Shown here: positions 1 through 6,376 of the stretch, in pieces
Layout of the letters: each line of letters begins with the position of its first letter
How positions within the stretch are numbered: the stretch's first letter is position 1
Assembly: GCA_937896275.1 (NCBI GenBank)
Contig: CALBMW010000372.1
Location: forward strand, 1-10,210
Source of the DNA: an uncultured Myxococcales bacterium
Lineage (GTDB): Bacteria > Myxococcota_A > Bradymonadia > UBA7976 > UBA1532
Direction of reading: 5' to 3'
DNA length: 10,210 nt
Position numbers and translations under genes: made by a program
Notes under the pieces: generated by a model
The model's input: only the letters and a program-made list of their open reading frames with translations
Told to the model about the DNA's origin: nothing
Database searches by the model: none

Positions 1-350
1 CCGGCGGTGGCGCCCGCGCCGCCGTGCGACGGCTGCGGGGCGGTGGTCACGTCGCCCTCTTCGTCGACCAGAACACGGGCGATCGGGGCCGCGACGTCGG
101 CTTTCTCGGCCGGCCGGCGCCAACGCCGGCGAGCTTCGAGCGGCTCCTCGCGGCCTCGGGCGCCCGCCCCCTCTTCGCGTGGACCGCGCGCGACGCCGAC
201 GGCGCCCACCGCGTGCACTTGGAGCCGGTGCCCTCCGACGCGCCGCCCCTGGAGTGGGTCACGGCGCGCGTCGAGGCCCTGGTTCGGGCCCACCCCGTCC
301 AGTGGGTCTGGCTGCACGACCGCTGGCGCCCCGGCACGAGGCGCGGTTAA
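1..350 (+). CDS. LpxL/HtrB-like lipid A acyltransferase, C-terminal part (5' end outside window)
   Basis: The reading frame enters the window in frame 3 and stops at TAA 348-350, giving about 115 residues. Visible family marks are a DQNTGDRG stretch (the conserved Asp-Gln of the central strand), then VGFLGRPAPTP, which resembles the FxGxxAxT element of LpxL/LpxM acyltransferases, and a terminal WVWLHDRW that matches the W-x-W-x-H-x-RW ending of this family. Known role of the family: transfer of a secondary acyl chain to lipid A at the inner membrane. The catalytic HX4D motif lies upstream and cannot be checked. Only 9 bp separate it from lptA, so lipid A completion and LPS export genes are probably co-transcribed. 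It could equally be a related acyltransferase of the same fold with another acceptor; the exact LpxL/LpxM subtype cannot be decided from this fragment. Confidence 0.8.
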   Translation, partial: GGGARAAVRRLRGGGHVALFVDQNTGDRGRDVGFLGRPAPTPASFERLLAASGARPLFAWTARDADGAHRVHLEPVPSDAPPLEWVTARVEALVRAHPVQWVWLHDRWRPGTRRG

Positions 351-359
351 CCTGCGCCC

Positions 360-824
360 GTGCTCGCCCCGCTCACCGCCCTGCTCACCGCCCTGCTGCT
401 CGCCAGCCCGCCGCCCGCAGAGGTGCCCCTGGACATCAAGGCCGATCGCCTCGAGTTGGATCAGAAGTCGGGGCGCGTGGTCTTCGAGGGCCACGTGCAG
501 GTCACCCAGGAGAAGCTCCGCCTGAGCTGCGATCGCCTCGTTGTGCGCTACCGCGAGGACGGGCAGGTGGCCGAACTCGACGCGCGGGGCCAGGTCGCGG
601 TGAAGAGCGGTGATCTCACGGCGGTGGCCGGCCGGGCCCGCTGGATCGCGGCCGACGGCACGCTCGAGCTGACCGAGGGCCCCGAGGTGACGCGCGGCGC
701 GGATCGTCTCGAGGGCCGCCGCATCGTGTTCTGGCCCGAGGCCGGCCGGGTGGTGGTCGAGGGCGCCCACGGCCGCCTCCGCGCGCCCCGCATCGCAGAC
801 CTCGAGCGGGCGCTGCCCCGCTGA
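360..824 (+). CDS. lptA: LptA/OstA-like periplasmic LPS transport protein
   Basis: This is a 154-residue protein starting at GTG 360. An N-terminal hydrophobic stretch (about residues 2-16, then an Ala/Ser/Pro-rich region) looks like a Sec signal peptide, so the mature part should be periplasmic. The rest is the OstA_N pattern: DIKADRLELDQKSGRVVFEGHV near the start of the mature part, a second round around LSCDRLVVRY, and repeated short beta-strand units (G-V-V-F-E-G, G-R-V-V-V-E-G) typical of the LptA beta-jellyroll. Known role: forms part of the protein bridge that carries LPS from inner to outer membrane. The stop TGA 822-824 is one base before the lptB start, which supports the assignment. 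No strong Shine-Dalgarno is visible before GTG 360. LptC, which usually precedes LptA, is not seen, so an LptC-like reading is the main alternative, although the length and domain favour LptA. Confidence 0.85.
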   Translation: MLAPLTALLTALLLASPPPAEVPLDIKADRLELDQKSGRVVFEGHVQVTQEKLRLSCDRLVVRYREDGQVAELDARGQVAVKSGDLTAVAGRARWIAADGTLELTEGPEVTRGADRLEGRRIVFWPEAGRVVVEGAHGRLRAPRIADLERALPR

Positions 825-825
825 C

Positions 826-1614
826 ATGGACGAAGGCCTCGCCGCCATCGGGCTCCACCGCCGGTTCCGGCGGCGCGTGGTCGTGCACGGCCTCTCGCTG
901 GTCGTCCGCCCAGGCGAGATCGTGGGTCTGCTGGGCCCCAACGGTGCAGGCAAGACCACGGCGTTCAGGATGCTCACGGGCCTGCTGTCACCGCACGAGG
1001 GTCGGGTGGAGCTCGACGGCCGGGACGTCACGCGCTGGCCGCTCTGGCGGCGCGCCCGAGCCGGGCTGGGCTACCTGCCCCAGCAGGCCACGTTGTTCCG
1101 TCGCCTCACCGTGGCAGAGAACGTGGACGTCGCGCTGCGCCGCTCGCCGCTCGACGCCGTCGCCCGCCGACACCGTCGCGACGCGCTGCTCGAGGCGCAC
1201 GCGCTGAGCCACCTGGCCGCTGCCCGAGGGGGCACCCTCAGCGGGGGCGAGCGCCGCCGCGCCGAGATCGTGCGAGCGCTCGCCGCGGCCCCGCGGGTCT
1301 TGCTGGTCGACGAGCCCTTCGCCGGTCTGGATCCCGTTGCGCGGGAGCGCGTCGCCGGACAGCTGCGCGCGCTGGCCATGGCGGGGGTCGGGGTGCTGCT
1401 CTGCGACCACGATGCGCGTCAGTCCTTGGTTACCTGCGATCGCGTCTATATACTGGCCAGCGGCGTACTGCTTGCAGAGGGGGCGCCACTCGCGGTCGCG
1501 ACGGACGCTCGAGTTCGAGCCACCTACCTCGGTGAGGGGCAGGTCATGCCGGGCGCCGGTCCGGCCTGCACGAAAGAAGGCAACCTGGTGGAGCGAGACG
1601 ACGATGGCGCTTGA
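826..1614 (+). CDS. lptB: LptB, ATP-binding subunit of the LPS export ABC transporter
   Basis: This 262-residue ABC ATPase has every expected motif: Walker A GPNGAGKTT (37-45), Q-loop at LPQQ (84-87), signature LSGGERRR (138-145), Walker B VLLVDEP with Glu163, and the H-loop His195 in CDHDAR. The LSGGERRR signature and the ...TYLGE ending at residues 233-237 are characteristic of LptB. Known role: cytoplasmic ATPase that powers LptFG extraction of LPS. It is about 20 residues longer than the E. coli protein because of a polar tail after TYLGE; the last codons of this tail overlap the rpoN start. The start ATG 826 follows the lptA stop by one base, with no obvious ribosome binding site, so translation is probably coupled. 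LptF and LptG are not in the window. Around residues 199-217 the codons become unusually AT-rich (see the promoter candidate). Confidence 0.95.
   Translation: MDEGLAAIGLHRRFRRRVVVHGLSLVVRPGEIVGLLGPNGAGKTTAFRMLTGLLSPHEGRVELDGRDVTRWPLWRRARAGLGYLPQQATLFRRLTVAENVDVALRRSPLDAVARRHRRDALLEAHALSHLAAARGGTLSGGERRRAEIVRALAAAPRVLLVDEPFAGLDPVARERVAGQLRALAMAGVGVLLCDHDARQSLVTCDRVYILASGVLLAEGAPLAVATDARVRATYLGEGQVMPGAGPACTKEGNLVERDDDGA
1426..1454 (+). promoter_or_regulatory. Candidate internal sigma-70 promoter inside lptB, reading toward rpoN
   Basis: TTGGTT (1426-1431) and TATACT (1449-1454) are separated by exactly 17 bp. The -10 matches TATAAT at five of six positions, the -35 at three of six. The patch includes TAT and ATA codons that stand out in a very GC-rich gene. 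It lies about 150 bp before the rpoN ATG, so it could give rpoN and the PTS genes expression independent of the LPS genes. This is inference from sequence only, and an AT-rich patch can occur by chance. Confidence 0.35.
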
Positions 1615-3061
1615 CCTGAGGCTCGATCTCAAGATGAGCCAGCACCTGGTCATGACGCCCCAGTTGCAGCAGGCCATCAAGCTGCTCCAGCTCTCGCGCA
1701 TGGATCTCATCGATGCCGTGCGCGACGAGCTGATGCAGAACCCTCTCCTCGAGGAATCCTCCGAGATCGACGGTCACGCCGCGCGCATCGAGTCCGCCGA
1801 GGACGTCGCCCGCCGAGAGAAGAAGGAGGAACCCAAGGAGGCCACCGGGGACGAGAACCTCGATCACACGAAAGAGCAGATCGACTGGGAGTCGTACTTC
1901 GAGAACTACACCGCCCCGACGCCCGGGACGGGCACCCAGCAACTGCGGGACGACGACCTGCCTGGGTTCGAGGCGACCCTCACCCGGCCCACGAGCCTCT
2001 TCGACCACCTCCTGTGGCAATTGCAGGTGTCGGACTTCAACGATCAGGAGGAGCGCGTCGCCGGCGCCCTGATCGGCAACATCGACGACCACGGCTACCT
2101 CGAAGGCGTGGACATCGCCGAGCTCGCGATCCAGCTCGACCAGGACCCGGAGTACGTCGAAGAGGTCCTGGAGATGATCCAGGAATTCGACCCGCCCGGC
2201 GTGTGCGCGCGAAACCTCACGGAATGTCTCTTGATTCAGGTGCGCCAGCTCGAGCTCGGCGCCATCGTCGAGGACATCATCAAGGGTCACCTCGACAACC
2301 TCGAACGCAAGAACTACCTGGCCATCGTCCGGTCGATGGACATCGAACTCGAAGAGGTCATCGAGGCCGCCAAGCTCATCAGCCAGCTCGAGCCGCGCCC
2401 GGGGCGCCCCTTCACCGACGAAGAACCCCGCTACATCACGCCCGACATCTACGTGCGCAAGACCGAGGAGGGCGACTACAAGGCCTTCCTCAACGAAGAC
2501 GGGATGCCGCGCCTGCGCATCTCGCAGTTCTATCGAAACGCGCTCAAGCAGGACGACTCGTCAGAGGCCAAGAAGTACGTCACCGAGAAGCTCAACTCGG
2601 CCCAGTGGTTGATCAAGAGCATCCAGCAGCGGCAGCGCACGATCGTCAAGGTCACCGAGAGCATCATCAAGTTCCAGCTCACCTTCTTCGAGAAGGGGGT
2701 CGAGCACCTCAAGCCCCTGATCCTGCGCGACGTGGCCGAAGACATCGGGATGCACGAGTCCACGGTCAGCCGCGTGACGACGAACAAGTACGTCCACACG
2801 CCCCGCGGCATCTTTGAGCTCAAGTACTTCTTCAACTCGTCCATCCAGGGCACGGGCAGCCAGGGCGATCTGGCCAGCGAGGCGGTCAAGAGCAAGATCC
2901 GCGTCCTGGTTCAGCACGAAGATCCGAAGCGCCCCCACAGCGACCAGAAGTTGGTCGAGCTGCTCGAGAAGGACAACGTGGTGATCGCGCGCCGCACCGT
3001 CGCGAAGTACCGTGAGGCGATGAACATCCTTCCGAGTTCCAAGCGTAAGTGCCTGTTCTGA
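1604..3061 (+). CDS. rpoN: RNA polymerase sigma-54 factor
   Basis: The protein has 485 residues, close to the usual length of about 480. Region I (about 1-50) is Gln/Leu-rich with MTPQLQQAIKLLQL, the part that contacts bacterial enhancer-binding proteins. An acidic, variable region II covers about 51-125. The core-binding domain follows, with the typical EFDPPGVCARNL at 194-205. The helix-turn-helix is near 374-396 (RDVAEDIGMHESTVSR). The RpoN box ARRTVAKYRE (462-471), which reads the -24 element, is perfect. I chose ATG 1604 because it begins the family's N-terminus (LDLRLDLKMSQHLVMTPQ) and has GGTGGAG at 1587-1593; in-frame extension upstream runs through lptB in another frame and has no sigma-54 similarity. 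It overlaps lptB by 11 bp. Known role: directs polymerase to -24/-12 promoters under activator control. I saw no convincing -24/-12 promoter in this window, so there is no sign of autoregulation. Confidence 0.98.
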   Translation: MALDLRLDLKMSQHLVMTPQLQQAIKLLQLSRMDLIDAVRDELMQNPLLEESSEIDGHAARIESAEDVARREKKEEPKEATGDENLDHTKEQIDWESYFENYTAPTPGTGTQQLRDDDLPGFEATLTRPTSLFDHLLWQLQVSDFNDQEERVAGALIGNIDDHGYLEGVDIAELAIQLDQDPEYVEEVLEMIQEFDPPGVCARNLTECLLIQVRQLELGAIVEDIIKGHLDNLERKNYLAIVRSMDIELEEVIEAAKLISQLEPRPGRPFTDEEPRYITPDIYVRKTEEGDYKAFLNEDGMPRLRISQFYRNALKQDDSSEAKKYVTEKLNSAQWLIKSIQQRQRTIVKVTESIIKFQLTFFEKGVEHLKPLILRDVAEDIGMHESTVSRVTTNKYVHTPRGIFELKYFFNSSIQGTGSQGDLASEAVKSKIRVLVQHEDPKRPHSDQKLVELLEKDNVVIARRTVAKYREAMNILPSSKRKCLF

Positions 3062-3105
3062 TGTCCTTTTTCCTCGGGAATCTTCCCAACGCCCTTTGAG
3101 GAACC
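3062..3105 (+). other. Short gap between rpoN and ptsN
   Basis: These 44 bp hold a T-rich run just after the rpoN stop, a small inverted repeat GGGAA-TC-TTCCC (3076-3087), and the ptsN ribosome binding site GAGGA (3098-3102). The stem is too short and has no T-tract after it, so I do not call a terminator. This is where many proteobacteria carry hpf; no such gene fits here. Confidence 0.6.
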
Positions 3106-3567
3106 ATGCGCATCTCTGATTTCCTGCAGCGGTCCGCGGTCGACGCGGACATCAACGCCTCCAACAAGCCGGGCGTGCTCCGCGAGTTGGTCGGGCTGCT
3201 GCTCAAGGTCAACGGCGATCTCGATCCCAACGAGCTGGTCGAGACGCTGATGCGTCGCGAGAAGCTCCAGAGCACCGGCATCGGCGATGGCATCGCGATT
3301 CCCCACGGCAAGACCGACGCCGTGCCCGACATCATCGCCTGCGTCGGGCGGAGCCGGCAGGGCGTGGACTTTCAAAGCCTCGATGGGCTGCCGACGCACA
3401 TCTTCTTCACCCTCGTCGTTCCCGAGAAGGCGCACGGTCTGCACCTCAAGGCCCTCGCGCGCGTCACGCGCCTGTTGAAGGAGCCCGCGATCCGGCTGGC
3501 GCTGATCGAGGCCCCCGACGCCGACGCGATGTTCGACCTGCTGATGGCGGAGGACAGCCGGCTTTAG
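3106..3567 (+). CDS. ptsN: PTS EIIA-Ntr regulatory protein (PtsN family)
   Basis: The protein has 153 residues, the normal length for a stand-alone EIIA of the nitrogen/fructose type. The phosphorylation site is His67 in the motif IGDGIAIPHGK (59-69), preceded by the typical REKLQSTGIG. Residues 96-107 (THIFFTLVVPEK) and 113-125 (HLKALARVTRLLK) are further family positions. It has no membrane segment and no fused EIIB or EIIC. Known role of the family: a regulatory phosphoryl acceptor that influences potassium transport, sigma-54-linked and stress functions rather than moving sugar. Its place directly after rpoN is the classic context. In this operon the only visible phosphate donors are a standard Enzyme I and HPr, so it may be fed by the sugar PTS chain; a dedicated EI-Ntr elsewhere in the genome remains possible. 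Confidence 0.93.
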   Translation: MRISDFLQRSAVDADINASNKPGVLRELVGLLLKVNGDLDPNELVETLMRREKLQSTGIGDGIAIPHGKTDAVPDIIACVGRSRQGVDFQSLDGLPTHIFFTLVVPEKAHGLHLKALARVTRLLKEPAIRLALIEAPDADAMFDLLMAEDSRL

Positions 3568-3576
3568 GAGCCCTTC

Positions 3577-3603
3577 GTGCCCACGAGCTCCCCCCATGGT
3601 TGA
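3577..3603 (+). CDS. Possible 8-codon leader reading frame ahead of hprK
   Basis: GTG 3577 is preceded at good spacing by TAGGAG (3565-3570, overlapping the ptsN stop) and encodes eight residues, VPTSSPHG, before TGA 3601-3603. The stop falls just inside the hprK start (ATG 3596), so ribosomes ending here could restart on hprK, which lacks a clear binding site of its own. A chance arrangement is quite possible, and the strong binding site could instead serve hprK at long range. Confidence 0.25.
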   Translation: MPTSSPHG

Positions 3604-4624
3604 GCACGCGCCCGCCGAGATGGGGGCGCTGAACACCACCGTCGGCCAAATGATCGCGGCCCTCGGCGCTGCTCCGTTGGCCTTCGACATGGTCGCCGGC
3701 GGCGTCGGCGGCTTCGAGCGGCGCATCGGCCAGCTCACCGTCCAGCGCCTGGGCGTGGCGATGACCGGCTTCGTCGAGCACCTCGATCACGATCGGGTGC
3801 AGGTCATGGGGCGCTCCGAGAGCGGCTTCCTGCGCACGCTGGCCCCCGAGGCCGAGCGCGCGCTGCTCACCACCCTGATCAACGCCGGCTTCCCGGCCCT
3901 GGTCGTCACCGCCGGGCACACGCCGCCCGACGCCGTGCTCGCGCTCTGCGACGAGCACGGGTGCGCCCTGCTGAGGACCGATCTCGAGTCCACCGAGGCC
4001 ACAGCCCAGCTCAACTGGGCGCTGTCACGCTGCATGCTGCCGCGCGGCAGCCAGCACGCGGTGCTGGTCGATGTCTTTGGCGTGGGCGTGCTGATCACCG
4101 GCAAGGCCGGCATCGGCAAGAGCGAAGTGGGGCTCGAGTTGGTCACCCGCGGGCACCGCCTGGTGGCCGACGACCTCGTCCTGCTCGAGCAGGAGGCCCC
4201 GGGCGTGCTCGTGGGCACCTGTCCCGAGCTCACGCGGCACCACATGGAGATCCGGGGCCTGGGCATCATCAACGTCCGCGACCTGTTCGGCGCGGCCTCG
4301 GTGCGCGACCGCAAGCGCGTCGAGATGGTGGTCGAGCTCGTCGAGTGGGATCCGACCGGGCACTACGAGCGCCTCGGCCTCGACACGCGGCAGCGTTCCC
4401 TGGCGGGCGTCGACGTGCTCCACATCGCCCTGCCCGCGCGCCCGGGGCGCTCGATGTCGCTGCTGATCGAGATCGCCTCCCGCAACCACATGTTGCAGCT
4501 CGGCGGCACCCACTCGGCCCGCGCCTTCGCCGAACAGCTGGACCTGCACCTCGCGTCGGGAGAGGATCCGTGGGACCGCACCGCGAGAGCTCCGCGAGGA
4601 TCTCGGGAGGGCAGCAGTGAGTGA
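3596..4624 (+). CDS. hprK: HPr kinase/phosphorylase
   Basis: This 342-residue protein has both domains of full-length HprK/P. The N-terminal domain (about 14-145) includes RVQVMGRSE, like the usual QLLGxxE element. The C-terminal kinase domain carries the conserved His154 just before VLVDVFGVGVLITG, a P-loop GKAGIGKS (169-176) followed by Glu177, the Asp pair 192-193 in VADD, and the family signature EIRGLGIINVRDLFGA (218-233). Known role: ATP- or PPi-dependent phosphorylation of HPr on its regulatory Ser, and the reverse dephosphorylation. Its substrate ptsH lies in the same operon and keeps the Ser. The P-loop is slightly unusual, with Lys-Ala where Asp/Glu-Ser is common. ATG 3596 is used because no earlier in-frame start exists; ATG 3620 (Met9) is an alternative, and neither has a good ribosome binding site. 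It overlaps rapZ by 8 bp. The Arg/Ser/Gly-rich tail after residue 325 looks unstructured. Confidence 0.95.
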   Translation: MVEHAPAEMGALNTTVGQMIAALGAAPLAFDMVAGGVGGFERRIGQLTVQRLGVAMTGFVEHLDHDRVQVMGRSESGFLRTLAPEAERALLTTLINAGFPALVVTAGHTPPDAVLALCDEHGCALLRTDLESTEATAQLNWALSRCMLPRGSQHAVLVDVFGVGVLITGKAGIGKSEVGLELVTRGHRLVADDLVLLEQEAPGVLVGTCPELTRHHMEIRGLGIINVRDLFGAASVRDRKRVEMVVELVEWDPTGHYERLGLDTRQRSLAGVDVLHIALPARPGRSMSLLIEIASRNHMLQLGGTHSARAFAEQLDLHLASGEDPWDRTARAPRGSREGSSE

Positions 4625-5495
4625 GGTGGAGCCCCTTCACCTGCTGGTGGTGACCGGCTTGAGCGGCTCGGGCATCACCACGGCCACCAACGCCCTCGAG
4701 GACAACGGCTTCTTCTGCGTCGACAATCTGCCGCCGCCGCTGCTCACCAAGCTCATCGATCTGGCGCGCGAGGGCGACAAGTACCGCCGGCTCGCCGTGG
4801 GGCTCGACGCACGCAACGTGCGCGACGCCGTCGAGGTGGTGGCGCAGCTCGAGGCGCTCGGCGAGGACGGCGTCGCCTACGACATCCTCTTCCTCGAGGC
4901 CAGCGACGCCGTCCTGCTCCGGCGTTTCAGCGCTTCGCGCCGGCCTCACCCGCTCAGCCGGGGAGGGCTGCTGCTGCTCGAGGCCATCGCCGCCGAGCGT
5001 GAGGCGATGCACCCCTTCCGCGAGGTCGCGAGCGAGCGCATCGACACCTCCGATCTCAACGTGCACGAGTGCAAGCGGCTGGTGCAGGCCTGGGCCGAGG
5101 GTGACCGCCGGACCGGGTTGGTGGTGTCGATCTCGAGCTTCGGCTTCCGCCACGGCGTCCCCGCCGAAGCCGACATCGTGTGGGACGTGCGCTTCCTCCC
5201 CAACCCGCACTTCGTGCCGGCCCTGCGACCGCACTCGGGCCTCGATCCGGCCGTGCGCGATCACGTCTTGGAGCAGGCGGTCACGCGGCGCTTCATCCAC
5301 CGCTTCCTGCCACTGCTCGACGAAGTGCTGCCGGCCTACGAGCAGGAGGGCAAGAGCTACCTGACGCTGTCTTTTGGCTGCACCGGCGGACGACACCGGT
5401 CCGTGGCGATCGCGGAGCGCGTCGCCGAGCACTTGCGCGGGCTCGGCGTCCGGCCCAAGGTGCGCCACCGCGACATCGACAAGGAGACGACATGA
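4617..5495 (+). CDS. rapZ: RapZ/YvcJ-family nucleotide-binding protein with altered Walker A
   Basis: The protein has 292 residues, typical of the family (about 285). The N-terminal P-loop domain reads GLSGSGIT (14-21) followed by ALEDNGFFCVDNLP (26-39), and then LFLEASDAVLLRRF and RRPHPLS. The C-terminal domain has the usual SSFGFRHG (173-180), DVRFLPNPH (190-198) and FGCTGGRHRS (253-262), with the Cys, His and Arg of the metabolite-binding pocket. The striking change is Ile20 (codon ATC 4674-4676) where the family has the ATP/GTP-contacting Lys. Known role: in E. coli RapZ controls the GlmY/GlmZ small RNAs and senses glucosamine-6-phosphate; in Bacillus YvcJ hydrolyses nucleotides. The RNA targets in this lineage are unknown. 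GTG 4617 has a good site, GGGAGG (4605-4610). The stop overlaps the next gene as ATGA. Confidence 0.93.
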   Translation: MSEVEPLHLLVVTGLSGSGITTATNALEDNGFFCVDNLPPPLLTKLIDLAREGDKYRRLAVGLDARNVRDAVEVVAQLEALGEDGVAYDILFLEASDAVLLRRFSASRRPHPLSRGGLLLLEAIAAEREAMHPFREVASERIDTSDLNVHECKRLVQAWAEGDRRTGLVVSISSFGFRHGVPAEADIVWDVRFLPNPHFVPALRPHSGLDPAVRDHVLEQAVTRRFIHRFLPLLDEVLPAYEQEGKSYLTLSFGCTGGRHRSVAIAERVAEHLRGLGVRPKVRHRDIDKETT

Positions 5496-5899
5496 TCGGC
5501 GTCGTCGTGTGCACCCACGGGCCGCTTGCCGAGGCGCTCCTCGCGACCGCCCGGATGATCGTGGGCGAGTTCCCCGCCGCCACCACCGTCGCGGTCGAGC
5601 GCGGAGACGGCATGGAGGGCATCCTGGAGCGGTTGCGGGCCGCGGTGGCCGATGTCGACGGCGGCGAGGGGGTCATCTTGTTGTGCGACATGTTCGGCGG
5701 CACCCCCTCCAACCTCAGCCTCTCGCTGCTCGGCGATCACCTCGAGGTCGTGACCGGGGTGAACCTGCCTATGTTGTTGAAGCTGTACACCGGTCGAAGC
5801 GGGGATCTATGCGAGGTCGCCGCCACCGCGCGCGACCATGGCCGACAGAACATCCTGGTCGCAGGCGAGCTGCTACGCGGTAAGGGGAAGCCTTCGTGA
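5492..5899 (+). CDS. PTS mannose-family EIIA subunit
   Basis: This is a 135-residue stand-alone EIIA of the mannose/fructose/sorbose family. The phosphorylated His is His9 in CTHGPLAEALL. The active-site Asp66 and the signature DMFGGTPSNLS (66-76) are present, as is GVNLPMLLKL (89-98). Known role: accepts phosphate from HPr-P on His and passes it to EIIB. ATG 5492 is preceded by AAGGAG (5481-5486) and overlaps the rapZ stop as ATGA, and the protein begins exactly where the family does; longer in-frame readings would run back into rapZ. In many deltaproteobacteria a lone EIIA-Man sits next to ptsH and ptsI without the other subunits, but here IIB, IIC and IID follow directly, so a transport role is likely. 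Confidence 0.93.
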   Translation: MIGVVVCTHGPLAEALLATARMIVGEFPAATTVAVERGDGMEGILERLRAAVADVDGGEGVILLCDMFGGTPSNLSLSLLGDHLEVVTGVNLPMLLKLYTGRSGDLCEVAATARDHGRQNILVAGELLRGKGKPS

Positions 5900-6375
5900 C
5901 TCCCTTCTACCGGGTGGACAACCGGTTGATTCACGGCCAGATCATCGCGGGCTGGGTGCCTCACCTGCGCCTCCGCCGCCTGGTGATCGCCAGCGACTCG
6001 GTGCCCGACAGCACGCTGCAAATGACGATGTTCCGCATGGCGATCCCCGAGGAGATCGCCTTCGACGCGATGCCCGTCACCCGGGCCGCCGCCTGGCTCA
6101 CCGGCCGCGGCTATGGCAACGACCCGACGATGGTGCTCACAGAGACCGTGCGCGACGCGGTGCGCCTGTTCGGCGCTGGGCACCCCTTTCCCACGCTCAA
6201 CATCGGCAACGTGCACCACGAGGCCGGCGCGCACGCCATCACCAATGCCGTCTACCTGACCGACGCCGATCTCAACGGCCTGCGAAAGCTGGCTGCGCGC
6301 GGCGTGCAGGTGGAGGTCCGCAGCCTGCCCGACGAGCCGCCGACGGACCTCCGCCCGCTGCTGGGGAGGCTCTGA
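5896..6375 (+). CDS. PTS mannose-family EIIB subunit
   Basis: The protein has 159 residues, the usual length for a separate EIIB-Man/Sor subunit. The phosphorylation site is His13 in RVDNRLIHGQI (6-16), which matches the family's D-x-R-L-I-H-G-Q motif. Later family positions include the LNIGNVHH (101-108) and the AITNAVYLT (114-122) segments. Known role: takes phosphate from EIIA on this His and phosphorylates the sugar as IIC/IID bring it in. GTG 5896 overlaps the EIIA stop as GTGA and follows AAGGGGAAG (5882-5890). The sugar cannot be predicted from the sequence, and no catabolic gene nearby hints at it. Confidence 0.92.
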   Translation: MTPFYRVDNRLIHGQIIAGWVPHLRLRRLVIASDSVPDSTLQMTMFRMAIPEEIAFDAMPVTRAAAWLTGRGYGNDPTMVLTETVRDAVRLFGAGHPFPTLNIGNVHHEAGAHAITNAVYLTDADLNGLRKLAARGVQVEVRSLPDEPPTDLRPLLGRL

Positions 6376-6376
6376 G

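Noticed and set aside
1454..1480. TGGCC...TTGCA as a sigma-54 promoter inside lptB
   Set aside because: The distance between the GG and GC elements is far longer than the fixed spacing of -24/-12 promoters.
1337..1603. Upstream in-frame extension of rpoN from TTG 1337
   Set aside because: It runs through the 3' part of lptB in a different frame, and the sigma-54 N-terminus starts precisely at ATG 1604.
3076..3087. Inverted repeat GGGAA-TC-TTCCC as a terminator after rpoN
   Set aside because: The loop is only two bases at full stem length and no T-tract follows, so termination is unlikely.
4269..5468. Minus-strand open frame of about 400 codons opposite hprK and rapZ
   Set aside because: Same shadow effect; low-complexity composition and no recognisable motif.
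5180..5491. Upstream in-frame extension of EIIA-Man through the end of rapZ
   Set aside because: The EIIA family starts at MIGVVVCTHG, which is ATG 5492 with a good ribosome binding site.
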